A DNA stretch of 64,000 bases from Mucor racemosus (Eukaryota > Mucoromycota > Mucoromycetes > Mucorales > Mucoraceae). Of the stretch, positions 47,504 through 59,800 are shown one piece after another. Position numbers and translations under genes: made by a program. The stretch lies in assembly GCA_027405735.1 (NCBI GenBank), contig JAPEHQ010000010.1:2108001-2172000 (forward strand), read 5' to 3'. The number at the start of each line of letters is the position of its first letter. Positions within the stretch are counted from its first letter, which is position 1. The notes under the pieces were generated by a model. The model did not search any database. It was not told the origin of the DNA and saw only the letters and a program-made list of their open reading frames with translations.

Positions 47504-48876
47504 CCTACTAAGGTCGGTAATCTCACCAGTTCTTGCCAAATATAAATTCAAATGAGCTCCCGTTTTGCAGTGCTAGGTACTTCTCGTATTAATCCAGAAA
47601 GCTGAAAAAGATTCTTCAGCCTCTCTGAATTGTTGTGGAAATGGAGAAATGAAAACTCGTACTTGTTTAAACTATTTTGTATGGATTATTTCAGATATTC
47701 TTTGAAATTTTTTATAAAATCAAATAATAGTTTAAAATTGAATCTTAAAATTGCATTTAATGCACAGTAAATGTACAAACAACATATCTTGATTTCTTTA
47801 ACTAACAGCTGTTTTGAAGGATTTTTGCACACGTTTTTGAAAAAAAAGTCTTCTCTTCTGCTTGAAAGAAATTTAGTAACTGAAAAAATGCTTGATATCA
47901 ATGAATATTGACCCAATTGGGCTGCAAAGTTTGAAATATATACTACAGCTGTAACAGTATCCAGTGATATAATTTTAACAACCCATTAATTTACTGTTTA
48001 AATCAGAATAGTAGAATTCCCACTTTCTGCTCACTTTTCCAGATGTTTTCAAATCTATTCCGATTTATGGATAGCACCAAAAAACATATATGTGGGTTAT
48101 ATTGTGAGGTCTGTAGTTGACACTGTCATATACATTGATTGTTTAAAATTAGAAACCGAAACAAAAAAAGTGCACAGTATAGCTAAAACGATACTGATTG
48201 CCAAAAAGCTAATGTTGGAAAGCAGAAACAATATTGTGATTGACAATCTGACTGGAAATTATCTGATAATGTATTGTAATCTGTACTCGGTAAAAAGAAC
48301 ATGATTATTATATGGTATATTTACAAGATTTGGTATTGTATCAATAAGCAAGCCCTGCTTAAATGGAGTGTTTTTATCAGTAGAATGTGGGTTGCTCATG
48401 ATGTGTATATTTGCAAATTAGGATGTCTTTCGTGTGATAGTGACTCCACACTACATTTCTTGATAAAAAGCAGCACTGGAAAATGCAAACCTCAATAATG
48501 CATTATTTAAATCAGCATACTAGGCAAGATGCTCTCTATTAATATTAAGCTTTTTTAATAGAAACTGATGATTGGCGATTTTTACAGCCTCTGTTACTAT
48601 GCAATGCTTGTGTATGGGTATAATACGCAATATAGCGCCTTTGATTTCATTACATCTTATAAAGTATTTTTTCCTCTTGGTTAATTGGCTGTTGTCTTTA
48701 TTGATTTTTGAGAATAAACAATTCTAACTCAAGCCTAGAATCACACGATTCGGAAGTGCTTGTAACGTTACTCACGAGTTTTCTGCATCATGCTGCTGAG
48801 CAATATAAATTCACTGCCCTTGATAAAAGTATAAATTTTGCTAAGCTTTCTCTTTTTCCACTTTAGTTCACATCAA
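47504..48876. other. Intergenic DNA before the LRR gene
   Basis: Two successive short frames at 48092-48498 and one at 47916-47686 (minus) show no family features. A CTTTTTCCACTTTAG tract just before 48866 could be the 3' end of a 5'-UTR intron of the next gene. Confidence 0.4.
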
Positions 48877-50226
48877 ATGTATTATAATCAGATGAATACT
48901 GACTTTACGTCAGAAGATGCTAATTTATCTGCAACCTCAAATATACAACGATTAAATAAACTAATCAAGCAGCATTATACAGAGAAAAGCAGTAAATTTT
49001 ATCAAGTTTTCCCTTTGATATTACCTTACATCCATTACACTGATATGCCAACTTGTGCTTTATTGAACTCATCATACAACATTTTGGCAAAAGACAAGAT
49101 ATGGAATAATCCCAGATTTGACAAAATAGCATATATTCATGACGCTTTATACATATTCAATAACTTTCTATCTCGATTGCCCAAAATTCAAACCAGTACG
49201 GCATCACGTATTCACAATTTAGACTTACAACAAATTGAAGAGAGCCTTTACGACCGAGTCAATCCAAAGTTTTTACAAATTATCGCTCAATATTGCACTA
49301 ATTTGAATGTCCTCAACCTAGAAAGGGTCGGGTTTTTCAACGCAAGATCATTACCAAAGGGTTCATGGGCTTTGCCACATTTGACTCACCTCAATTTATC
49401 TTATTGCCCTCATATAAATGATGATATGATTGTTGAAATAGCTCGATCATGTCGACAACTGGTTCAAGTGCAATTAGATGGACTCACTCGACACAAAGGT
49501 AAGGGATTAGCTGGTCTTGCCGCAGAATGTGATCAGCTTTCCTCAGTATCTTGCAAATTCAACACAGCTATGGAAGATCAAGCCATTATAGCATTAGCAA
49601 AATTCAGACATATTCGACTTTTACAATTAGATTTGACTGGTTGCACCAAACTGACATCTACTGGACTCACCATGTTGTCTCGTTATGCAGCTCATCTATC
49701 AAGCTTATCTGTAGCTCAAACTAGTTGCGAATTGGAACAACTAAAGAAATTTATATGTATACAAAATCACACTGAATCATTAGATATCTCTGGCCTGAAA
49801 CAAATTGATAATAACGTCCTTGCAAAATGGATTTGGCAATCTAATTACCAGAAACTAAGAAATCTCACAATGGAAGCAACTACTGCAACAGCACTAGTCA
49901 AATTATCACAGCAACCTCATCATTTACTAGATACCAGTATTCGTGAAGTGACAGATTTGAAGCTCATGAACTTACCAGAACATACACCCATGAGCTATCT
50001 ACATCAATTAACAAATTTATTCCCTCGTTTGACTCACATTACATTTGTAAGAGCTTATTTTGAGACTGATTTTATGCGCGGCATGTATCGTACACCTTCA
50101 CCAGAAGGCGAAAATTACATTACAGATGCGCAACTGGATAAGTTTAACTTAAGCCAGCGACAAATCACTGCCATTGTGTTTAGAGAAAGAGAAGACAATC
50201 TCGATTGCAGCCTTTCCAGTTGGTAA
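48877..50226 (+). CDS. Leucine-rich-repeat protein with F-box-like N-terminus
   Basis: Intronless, 449 aa from the ATG at 48877; upstream codons to 48838 lack an ATG start. Residues about 40-85 (FPLILPYIHYTDMPTCALLN, then SYNILAKDKIWNNPRF) resemble a degenerate F-box. The rest contains AMN1/F-box-type leucine-rich repeats: LNVLNLERVGFFN, LTHLNLSYCPHINDDMIVEI, LVQVQLDGLTRHKG, LLQLDLTGCTKLTSTGLTML, then weaker repeats to LTHITFV. Such proteins usually present substrates to SCF ubiquitin ligases, which would use an RBX1 like the one at 26.2 kb; partner and substrate are unknown. Absence of introns is unusual beside its intron-rich neighbours. Confidence 0.8.
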   Translation: MYYNQMNTDFTSEDANLSATSNIQRLNKLIKQHYTEKSSKFYQVFPLILPYIHYTDMPTCALLNSSYNILAKDKIWNNPRFDKIAYIHDALYIFNNFLSRLPKIQTSTASRIHNLDLQQIEESLYDRVNPKFLQIIAQYCTNLNVLNLERVGFFNARSLPKGSWALPHLTHLNLSYCPHINDDMIVEIARSCRQLVQVQLDGLTRHKGKGLAGLAAECDQLSSVSCKFNTAMEDQAIIALAKFRHIRLLQLDLTGCTKLTSTGLTMLSRYAAHLSSLSVAQTSCELEQLKKFICIQNHTESLDISGLKQIDNNVLAKWIWQSNYQKLRNLTMEATTATALVKLSQQPHHLLDTSIREVTDLKLMNLPEHTPMSYLHQLTNLFPRLTHITFVRAYFETDFMRGMYRTPSPEGENYITDAQLDKFNLSQRQITAIVFREREDNLDCSLSSW

Positions 50227-52200
50227 TTTAATGAATTTTTTGGCAAAATCATTCACAATAGCTTTCGTAAAATTATACTATATAATTAATAAATTTTAAC
50301 TTTCTGTATTACAGAGATATCTAAATAGGGTTAATTGTGTTTTTATCCCTTGGGAGATGGTCTCATACTAAATTGAGAGAATCAATCTCAAAGTATACAT
50401 GTGTTATATTGCAATACATTATTTTAAGAGACATTTGATATACTTTATATTATATATATATTTTATTTACAAAAAGATTTAAAAAACTATTTACATTAAA
50501 TAATTACCTATGATTGAATAAATTCGTTAATAACAGGTATTAAAAACTAATTTGCATTGTATAATACAAGAAAGAAATCAATTGTGCTTAATATAACTTT
50601 CAGTTCTTTTTAAACATTACTCAGCAAAAGCCTCAACTTCGAAATCTTATCGTAAGCAGGACTCTAAGACGGCTCTTCCTATTTTTGATGTGTGTTGTTT
50701 TCATCCCGTTATAAGGCACAATGATTTCTTTGAAGTATTTATAGGAAATGCTTTATGATTAGATATCTTACCTTAAGGAAAACCTTGTATAAAGGGTACG
50801 GAGAGATGTAAGCGAAAGCTAGTGCAATGGAAACTATAAACATAAATTAATAAAAATGATTCATGATATAAAAAAAAAAAAGAAAAAAAGAAAGATTGAA
50901 TAAATGTGTCAGGAAGTTATACTGGCAAGTATCAACAGCACTCAGCGAAGCACTGCGGTTTATATCATCATGGTCGATAAGTTAAAATGAAGACAATGTA
51001 TGTTTTCGTCATTCACAATAAACAATCCTTTCTTTTTTTTCATATTTATGAACTTACCAAAAAATCGTTTGATGATTAGAAAAAAAACATCTACATTAAA
51101 AAAAATTTTCCTTCCTTTAAATAGCCTTTTCATTTCAGAATAAATTTTTGCTAAGCCTCTAGGCAGCACATACTGCTTTGCTTCCAATTTATCTAGTAAG
51201 TAGATGCTTCTTTTTGATTAAGAGTAAGTGGATGCTATATTTGCCATTGAATATGTCATATATATTGTTCAGTTGATCATTATCGTTATAAAAATTGTAA
51301 ATGTACATGTTTATTTACTTGAATCTCGATTTTTTTTCGGTTTCTAAAACACATTCAAATGTGCATTCGATCTTTTTAATGCATATTCAAGTATACACAA
51401 TCAAAGCTATTCAAGATGTCTATGAGACAAGTGTTTGACAGCTACCCCTGGTAGCTATATTTTGACACCTGACTAAAAGATCAACATTTAAGCAAATTAA
51501 ATTCGTGACAACAATTTAGTGAAAGATAGCAAAAATAAAGTATTACAAAGCGAAAATTATAGCAAAAACAAAAAATAAAAAATACAGGTATATTATTTAA
51601 AAGCTTTTTATTATAAAAAAAAAGTAAAACTACTATTGGCAAGCCAAGAATCCTAAAGAAAAAATTCTGAAAAGGTGTTAATAAAGAAAATCATTTTAAA
51701 ATTTTAAGAAATAAAATAGTAAAAAGAGATGTTTGTCTCGTAACTAAGAAGACAACCATGAACTGCAATTAAGCAGGTTGGCTTCAACTCAATCGAGACG
51801 GAATCATCTTGATCGTGCCGCACCTAGAACAGGTGGACAACAGTTAAAATGATATAATTAATTTTCCACGAGTGTAACAGAGAACCATCATTGTGAAGTG
51901 AGCGCAAGGCTCGTTGGATCACCTGACATGACTTGTGGGTATCCAATAAAGGACAAAAAGAAAGAAGATATGAAAAAAAAAAACTGAATATAATAATTAC
52001 CTTCAAGATGTGTAGTTGATTAAAACAAAAACATTTCATAAAGGGAAAAGATTTTTTGAAGGTTTTTATATTGGGAAATTTGGAAGGGATTGAATTAGTC
52101 ACTGGTAAACCTTTTTGTATACCTTAAGCCACAAATTTTTATAATGCGGAGTGATTGAAAGAGAATGAGAGAGGTACAGATAATTTAGGTTCTATTTACA
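50227..52200. other. Intergenic DNA with unassigned exon-like pieces
   Basis: On the minus strand, 51185-51058 and 50833-50771 are exon-like and join in phase (KLEAKQYVLPRG ... IIKRFF/VSIALAFAYISPYP) with GTAAG/TAG borders. Neither start nor end can be fixed. A relatively GC-rich island at 51720-51970 with nearby T5 is also unexplained. The region may hold a pseudogene or ncRNA. Confidence 0.3.
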
Positions 52201-54056
52201 ATGACAAAATCCGAACCTATAACAGAATATTCAAAGTTATACGACAAATATTCGAAAGAAAATGATTATAGACAAGTTCCATTTATAGACAATGAATGGA
52301 TTCTAGTGAAGGATCAGTGAGTAGCCTGAATAATGTTTAATGTAATTTCGTTTTATTTATTCATACATGCAGGCTAGAAATAGATAACTACCTTCCAAAA
52401 TCGAATACTGCGACTATCACTACAGGAATCACAAATATTAAAACAGAAACAGTAGATAATTTTGAATCAATTGATCTAAGTAAAAATATCCCCAATAAAA
52501 GAGCTCACATTTTGAATGTTGGTGGCTCTATTTGGGGCCTTGATTTTGCACCTAAACCATCACCAAATAAAAGCAGCGATCAATATTTAGCGATTGGAGG
52601 CTATAATTCGACAACAGAACATCATTTATTAAGTGAAGATTTCGATATCAACAACAAATTGAATGCGATTCAGATATGGAAATGCAGATCATATACCTCG
52701 AAATTCAAGCCCGTTTTAGATATGTGCATTTTGCATGATTTTGGTGTCGTTGTTGATTTCAAATGGTGCCCATTTAGTGTGTATGACGAAGAGGTAACTA
52801 CAAGGAAAGACCAACTAACACAAGATTTAATTCATCATGCGTATTTACAGATATTAGGAATTTTGGCTGCAATGTTTAACAATGGAACAATTCGATTATT
52901 TGTAGTGCCCCATCCACAAAATGTGCGGAAAAATAACGAATTGTCACCAGAGGATACAGTTTACAGTAAGGTGCAACCTTTGATAACATCATTAAAAGTT
53001 GTCTAACTTGATTCAGTCAAGGTAAAACAAGCGAGGCTTGTCTTGGAATTACCTAATCAAAATAATAATATACTTTGCTTTGCTTGGGGTGGTTACAGAA
53101 AATTAGCATGTGGGACAAGATTAGGAAGCATTGTGGTTTGGGATATATTGGATTCACTTTTACAGAATAATATTATTATTAATGTAAATATACCAAATGC
53201 GAGCATGTTACCTATTCGATGTATTGCTTGGAAATCACTTTTTGATGAGAATATCTTGTTTACAAGTGATACAGATGGAACTATAAATTTGCATGATTTG
53301 AACGATCCATTTTTTCCAAGCAAAATATTTAGAGTGAGACGTAGGGTAGAAGATACAATACTTTAGTATACATGTATATATTAATATTATAGCAAAATAG
53401 ATACATATATTTGCCTGTGTGGACCAGGGTTTGGATCAGGGTTTTTATACGGTGAAAATGATGGTGTTGTGAGGAAAAATATGTATTTGACTGGAAGAAA
53501 AGCTGTTGCATTAACATGGCATAATAGCATGATTTGGCAATGTGCAGTAAGTCCACATCATGGAATTATGGCATCAGTAGCTTCAAATGGAACTGCAATG
53601 GTAAAGCCATTTGCTCATAATGATATTGTATATACACAAAGCCATAGAGTAAGTATTTAATTTATGGTTTAACATATTCTTACTAAGTTTGTGTCTGCAT
53701 AGCCTGCCGAATGTACACTTTACGAATTGACATTTGACGATGATACTAAAACATTTAAATATATAGATGGATTTCAACCAAAGGTAAAATGATAATTTCA
53801 TATATTAATGTAATACTAAAAGAAAAAATATGCTGTTATAGACAAAATTCTCAGAACGCGAATATTATAATATACTATTGAACCCAATTATCGCATTACA
53901 TAAAGTAAACCATACAAAAAATAACCTTTATTATCTCACTACTGTTACTCATTTGAATTTAATTAGGTTGCTTGGAATACAAATAAAAATGCATGCGGTT
54001 GGGTAGCCTCTGGTGGTGCTGCTGGTTTATGTAGATTAGAATATACCGGCTTATAA
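52201..54056 (+). CDS. TFC6: TFIIIC WD-repeat subunit (TFC6/sfc6, GTF3C2-like)
   Basis: Subunit of the B-box-binding half of TFIIIC, which recruits Pol III to tRNA genes. Seven exons (52201-52316, 52373-52965, 53017-53340, 53428-53648, 53703-53783, 53842-53904, 53967-54056) give 495 aa. WD-type blades are visible: VGGSIWGLDFAP, YLAIGGYNS with IQIWKC, ILAAMFNNGTIRLFVVP, ILCFAWGGYRKLACGTRLGSIVVWD, LFTSDTDGTINLHD, IMASVASNGTAMVKPF and finally VAWNTNKNACGWVASGGAAGLCRLEY. The early WGLDFAP block and the WGL-to-end layout match fungal sfc6 proteins. The donor after exon 3 is weak (GTAGGG). The N-terminal AT-hook or HMG-type region of some homologues is missing. Confidence 0.85.
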
Positions 54057-55192
54057 ATTTTTGTTAGATAATAAAATACATGTTGAATCAATTATCAATT
54101 CATTTGTAGTAATATCCCTATAATCAAGTTGTTGACCTTATTTCTTTCTATTCATTCAAATACAACTGTTCAGTACCATGATTATATCAGCTAGATCTGT
54201 ACTTTTTTTTTCAACAAATCTACGGATAGAATACAGGTTTCTGCCAGTTTTCATTTCATCTTAATCTTGTTCTCACATCAAAACATCAACAATGAAAAAT
54301 TCACTAATGCTGATGGGGATTGAATTGGGAAAATACAGCAGCCAGATTTTATATTCAGTTTGACATTTTTTCAAAAAAAATAAAACTTTAAAGAGATTTT
54401 ACAATCCTACTTTTATAATTAAATACTAAAAGTAAGATAATAAAGTATATACAATTTTTAGTGCTATATTTAAAAATATTTTTCATTTAGATATTGCTTT
54501 AGTAAAATGTTTCGATATCTTAGAAAAAGCAATGTTTTGTTTATTTTAATATATATCTAAATATTTAGCCGGAAGGCTCGAAATAAACGCCACAGGTGAA
54601 AAGATATGCTTATTTTAGGTATATTTCTTTAATAAACACCTTATTAAAAAATCGAATTTTTCGACCGAAAAATTGAATTTTATTAAAATTAGAACTTTGG
54701 ATGAGGTATGGTAAGGCAGAATTCGAGCTGGAACGATTATCTGGAAAAGATCACAGAAATAATTTAGAACAAGTCTATTAGTCAAGGAAATTCGTTTGGT
54801 ATACTTTTGAACTCTGTAGATAACCGCAAAATATAACAACGTTTAAAGAGGCTGTTCTAGGCTATTTTTGCTGTATCAGTAATATATGTCTGTATTATGT
54901 ACATTATTAAGATCAATATTAGGTCATGAATTTATGCTTAACTAAAAATCAAATAAACCTCTACTATAAACAGTTCAAGAAAAATAGCATGGGTTAATCA
55001 AAAAGGGTGTATTACAAATTTCAATTAGAAACGGAAAAACTTTAGTTGGTGTGTTCAATCAAAATAATACACACACTCACACGCACGTAAAGAAAAAATA
55101 TACAGATGGATATCTCACTCTCTCACTCTCTCACGCTCTTTTTTTCATTCCTACTTTTTGTATCTTGTTTTGCTTTTATACATATACACAGA
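54057..55192. other. Intergenic DNA, TFC6 to thioesterase
   Basis: AT-rich, with short CA and CTCTCA microsatellites near 55068-55140 just before the thioesterase start. No gene supported. Confidence 0.5.
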
Positions 55193-56122
55193 ATGTCATT
55201 ACAACCAACTGTAACTGAAAAACCATTTGATACCAACATGAATCGTCATGCACCCAAAGCAGAACAAATCCCGATTTTAGAAGAACATGAAGTGCTTTGC
55301 CCTGAAGAAAAGGAATTAAAAAGACAAGAAGAAGAATTAGAATTAGTAAAGGAATTGAGAAAGTCGTCGGAATGGTTTGAAACAATATCTCATGGACATT
55401 TGAGCGGCTCTGCAAGAGAGCACTCTTTGACAGCACATTCACTTCGTGGCCAATTTAAGATTTTACGTCGACCATTGAAATTCTTTAATCAAAAGAAAAC
55501 AAAATGCATTATTGTTTTACATTTAGGCGATCATTTGTAAGTGTGTTACCAAAAAATATTGGGGGATTTTATGTTTATAAAATTACATATAAGCATATGA
55601 TTGATATAAAAAAAAAACGATGGAAGCATGGTAGCCCCTTTAAAGCTGATATGGTTGATGATACTCGAAATATTTTTTGGGTACATTTGACATGTTGGGG
55701 CAATTTTTATTGGATTTGGTTACCATGGTTACCTAAAAAAACTACTGGATCAGAAAAACCGTATCTAACGAAATCTTTTATCGTTATAGATGCGGTAACA
55801 ATGGCATACACAATGGCTTGTTGGCAACGTTATTAGATGAGCATCTAGCATTCGTCGTATGTATAAATGATTATCATATGCAAATTATCAAATCATTAAT
55901 TCTGTAATATAGTCATTGCCTAGTTTACCCAATTACACAGGATTTACGGCTAATTTAAACGTAGATTACATTCAGCCTGTCAATCCAAATCAATGGATTA
56001 GTATTCATGGTAAATTGGATAGAATAGAAGGACGAAAAGCCTATGCAGAAGCATGGATACAGACTATTAATGGTGTACGAACGACAGAAGCAAAGTCTCT
56101 GTATATTAGTCCTAGAACTTAA
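55193..56122 (+). CDS. Hotdog-fold thioesterase (4HBT, THEM4-like)
   Basis: Likely acyl-CoA thioesterase. Three exons (55193-55536, 55790-55856, 55913-56122) give 206 aa. After a charged N-terminal region (ELKRQEEELELVKELR) come HSLTAHSLRGQFKILRRPLK, KTKCIIVLHLGDHLCGNNG and IHNGLLATLLDEHLAF, the helix of the hotdog fold. PSLPNYTGFTANLNVDYIQP and GRKAYAEAWIQ follow. The usual HGG of this motif reads HNG, with the following LLATLLDE conserved. The start was placed at MSLQPTV; an upstream in-frame extension is a hydrophobic chance frame. Intron 1 (253 bp) is long for this genome and itself carries a long open frame. Confidence 0.82.
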
Positions 56123-56457
56123 CTGTTCCAAATGTAATAAAGTTTTTTTATTTTTGTTTGCCCCACAGTAAGCATTGATTTTTTGCAACACCCAAATTCT
56201 GGGGATCTGAGTTTGTACGATAGATAATACAATTTGTTAAAGCTTTTAATATATGTGATTTGCCCGCCTTGATCTCACTTGCTTAGTGGATAACAACCCT
56301 CATGGACCTGTTTTTTTGTTAGTTTCATAATTTGCAACGGTATCTTACCCCTCCCCGCGATTTTTTGATATAAAAAGCTTGGAAAAAAATTTAATTCATT
56401 TCGGCGAAAATCAATCTCTTTTCCTCTTTACTTTTTTTATATATATATTTTCAAATC

Positions 56458-57341
56458 ATGGATGTGGATAAGCTTCAACCTATTCCTGGAATTCCCTTTC
56501 CTGAATACTATGAATTCTTTATGGATTGGAAGACACCTGTAGCAATTGCTTCTGTCTATGCCATTTGCGTGCATTTGTTCAATCCCTCTGCTGAATCTGC
56601 CAAGCTTTCAAGAGTCGAAGCAAAGAATCGTGGTGTTGGCAATGCATCAAAATCAAGCAAATTCATGACCGCATTTGTTTTTGTTCATAATTTGATCCTT
56701 TCAATCTATTCCGGTATTACCTTTATCAACATGGCTCAAAATATGCACAAATCATTCAACCGTGGTTCTTCAATTCATGATGCTGTAAGTCTACATTTAG
56801 TGATTATAAAAGGGAGGGTTTGTGTATTAATTTAAGAATGTAGTATTGTGATATGGATAGCTTCTTGTGGAATGAAGGTCTTGGTTACTGGGGTTATCTC
56901 TTTTATCTTTCTAAATTTTATGAAGTAATTGATACTGCAATCATCATCATAAAGGGTCGTCGCTCTTCTCTTTTGCAAACTTATCATCACTCTGGTGCTA
57001 TGATCACAATGTGGTCTGGTATCCGTTATCAAGCTCAACCTATTTGGATCTTTGTCGTATTCAATTCACTCATTCATGCCATCATGTACATGTATTACGC
57101 CATGACATCTATTGGTCTTCATCCTCCTGGAAAGCGTTATTTGACTTCTATGCAAATCTCTCAATTCTTGGTTGGTATGTCTACTGCTGTGTCTTATCTC
57201 ATCGTTCCCAACTGTCTTAAATCCCCTGGTCAACAATTAGCTGTTGCTATTAATGTTGGTTATCTCTTACCTCTTACTTACCTTTTTGTTGATTTTGCTC
57301 GCAGAACTTATGGTAACCGTAAGGCCAAAAAGTCTGAGTAA
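56458..57341 (+). CDS. ELO-family fatty-acid elongase with QxxHH active site
   Basis: ER membrane 3-ketoacyl-CoA synthase (condensing enzyme). Two exons (56458-56784, 56844-57341) give 274 aa with several hydrophobic helices and a basic C-terminal end (RKAKKSE). Family motifs in order: KFYEVIDT (133-140, the KxxExxDT box), QTYHH (154-158, histidine box), NSLIHAIMYMYY and TSMQISQF. The first His of the usual HxxHH box is Gln. That variant is known from polyunsaturated-type elongases of fungi and algae, so a C18-C20 PUFA substrate is plausible. Substrate cannot be read from the sequence. Confidence 0.93.
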
Positions 57342-58734
57342 ATTTAATTTTTTTCATTTCCCCATATATCATATATAGGGAGGAATGGAGAAGGAAAGAG
57401 AGGTTCTAGAAGGAGAGAGGAAGAGTAGAAACATTATTTATTTAATCATGCAAACACATTTTTTCTCAAGTTTGTATATCTTGACATATTCTTTCTTATC
57501 ACATCACAACCCATATATATATAACTCTTTAGATTGCTCTCTCCATCTCTTTCTTGACCTCTTTTTTCTATTAATTTATCTTCCGTGGTTTGGTTGATTT
57601 TTTTTTTTTTTGTCTTTCCGAACATTTGTAATATATAATAAACCCTTAAAACGTTTCCTTTTCATTAAATGTCTTTGAACTTGCAATTAAGATTATTTGG
57701 ATCAAATAACATCATCCAATATTGTGTCGTTAAACGACTTTAATATTTATAATTAATACTTCAAAACGGAAGTAGTAATCGCTCAGATCAAAAATTTCTA
57801 ATTCCAATTTGAAACTGAAACTTTTAGGATGGGGTTGTGGCTAAAACTGCCTTGCTTGTATACTCAATCTATAGCATTGGCTAGGTTTCATCATTGTCAA
57901 GGAACATTATAATTAAAAATTATAGTGCGTTCATACCTATCTACAGTAATTTAGTTTTCTAGAATATCTCAATTTTTGATGGAGAAAATGAAAATTGCGC
58001 ATAAAGAATTGTTTATCGACTCATAACTCAAGTTGCCTACAGCAAATCCATTTTCTATTAGGTAGTGAGTTTAGATGTAGCAGTTTTAGCTAATAAATTG
58101 CTGTTTGTTATATGCAGGATAGTATACAATAGAAAAACAAAGAGTCGCAATGTTTAATGCATCTTACGCTTACAATAGAATCATATGGTATACATTAGAT
58201 GCAAAACTCATCAATATCAGCCCTTAGTGCTATATTATACTAATTTGCTGTTATTTTTAGTGTGCAGAAGTAGTATAATATTGAACGAATACCCTACCTC
58301 AATAGACTCGTTCGAAAGCTTTTTTTATGAGTTTTTTCAGACCATCGTTTTCAGCTCGAGTTTTGCCACCGTATCTCGTTCAAAATTTCAATTTGATAAA
58401 GTACGATTTTTATCAAGGTACAGTAAGAACATATATCTAAAATATGCATATCTTTGAGCTATGGTACTTATTTTGAGTTTTCCGACTAGATCAACTTGAT
58501 TTAATATATTCAAAAAAGGTTACACTCCATACGCTAAAATGGATTTTGTATTTTTTCCTGTAAGTATCTGGTCGAGCAATATTTAAATTTTCAAAAAATT
58601 AAACCTTTTTCATAATAGTTTTCAATCTTCAACATCGGGACGTGCTCTCTTTTTTATAACTAACCTCATACTAAACATTTTTAGGATATACTTTAGACAC
58701 TACTAAACAGACATGAATTGGTCGCATTATGCTA
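57342..58734. other. Intergenic DNA after the elongase
   Basis: The 3' UTR region is pyrimidine-rich. From about 57840 it is AT-rich noncoding DNA with the texture of old repeats, but I found no second copy in the window. Confidence 0.4.
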
Positions 58735-59800
58735 CCTATCCCTAAATTTATTTTATATCTCACGAAAGACTCAAAAACGCGTAAAATTCACTGCTTTTTC
58801 CTTGAAAACTGGGTCTCACTTTTTATCCCTGATCTACTTTTTGTTTTCACTAAATAACACCAAGAAAAAATTATATGCCAATGTACCTGAGATGTTCGAC
58901 TTTAATCCAAAAACGAGTATCTAGAAATATCCTATTTTTTTGCAGTTGATATTAATTTTTTCAATGCTAATGTTTCAGATTTTTACGCGTATTTTACTGT
59001 TAAAAATTAAAAACTTCCAGGCTTCATATCTCTACAAAAAATTAAGCTATACTAACACTTTCTAATAATAAAACTTACTTGTTTTAGAGCATTCTATAAC
59101 ATGTTTTAATATAAAAAAATTCTGAGCACTTTTATTTTTTTTCATTTTTTTAACATTTCTATAGTACGTTTCAAAATATTTGTTAAATTGAGTAATATTT
59201 TTTTTGCATTCATGTCATTAAGCTCGTTAAGCTCTCTCGAACCAAATTTAGTTTTTTTTCAAAATATTGATTTTTCGTGGAGATATCCTCAAAAATGTGT
59301 ATAAAAGGTACCTCCATTTCTAGCTTCCATTTTTCCCTTATATACCCTCATCCCAAATTCTGAATCTGAAAAAAAAGTTGGTGAAAATCTTATTTTCTCT
59401 ACGAAAAATGCAATTAAAAGGTTCAGCAATATTTCAATTGATAGATAATTTTGCTGCAAATTATATCCATTAATTATAATTGAAACATACTTATAAAGAT
59501 TGATGCGTATCCTCAAAAAACCTTAAAAATTTCAATTGCATTTTACGCAAAATTTAATGTGAAATGTTTGTTTTAATTTTGTTTAGGTGGATGCAGGATT
59601 TAAAACTGTACAAAAACTATTTAATACGCTAGGTCGACTTACTTTGCAGTTCATGAGCCATTAAACGATCTTGTTTTTTAATCATTTTGGGATCATTTTT
59701 TGCAAATCAATTTTGGAATCCCGTTATGATAGGTTTCAAGCTGTGATAAGAACTATTATTTTGATTATATCGACGAAAAATTAATATTTTTTGCTGAAAC
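58735..59800 (+). repeat. Dispersed repeat R2, copy c
   Basis: Most complete-looking R2 copy. It starts near CCCTAAATTTATTTTATATC, runs through GATTTTTCGTGGAGATATCC and CTTTGCAGTTCATGAGC, and continues past the point where copy b is cut (GATTATATCGACGAAAAATT). Same orientation as copies a and b. No conserved open frame or terminal repeat recognised. Confidence 0.75.

Noticed and set aside
48092..48498. Two adjacent short frames
   Set aside because: No family features and no splice signals joining them to the LRR gene.
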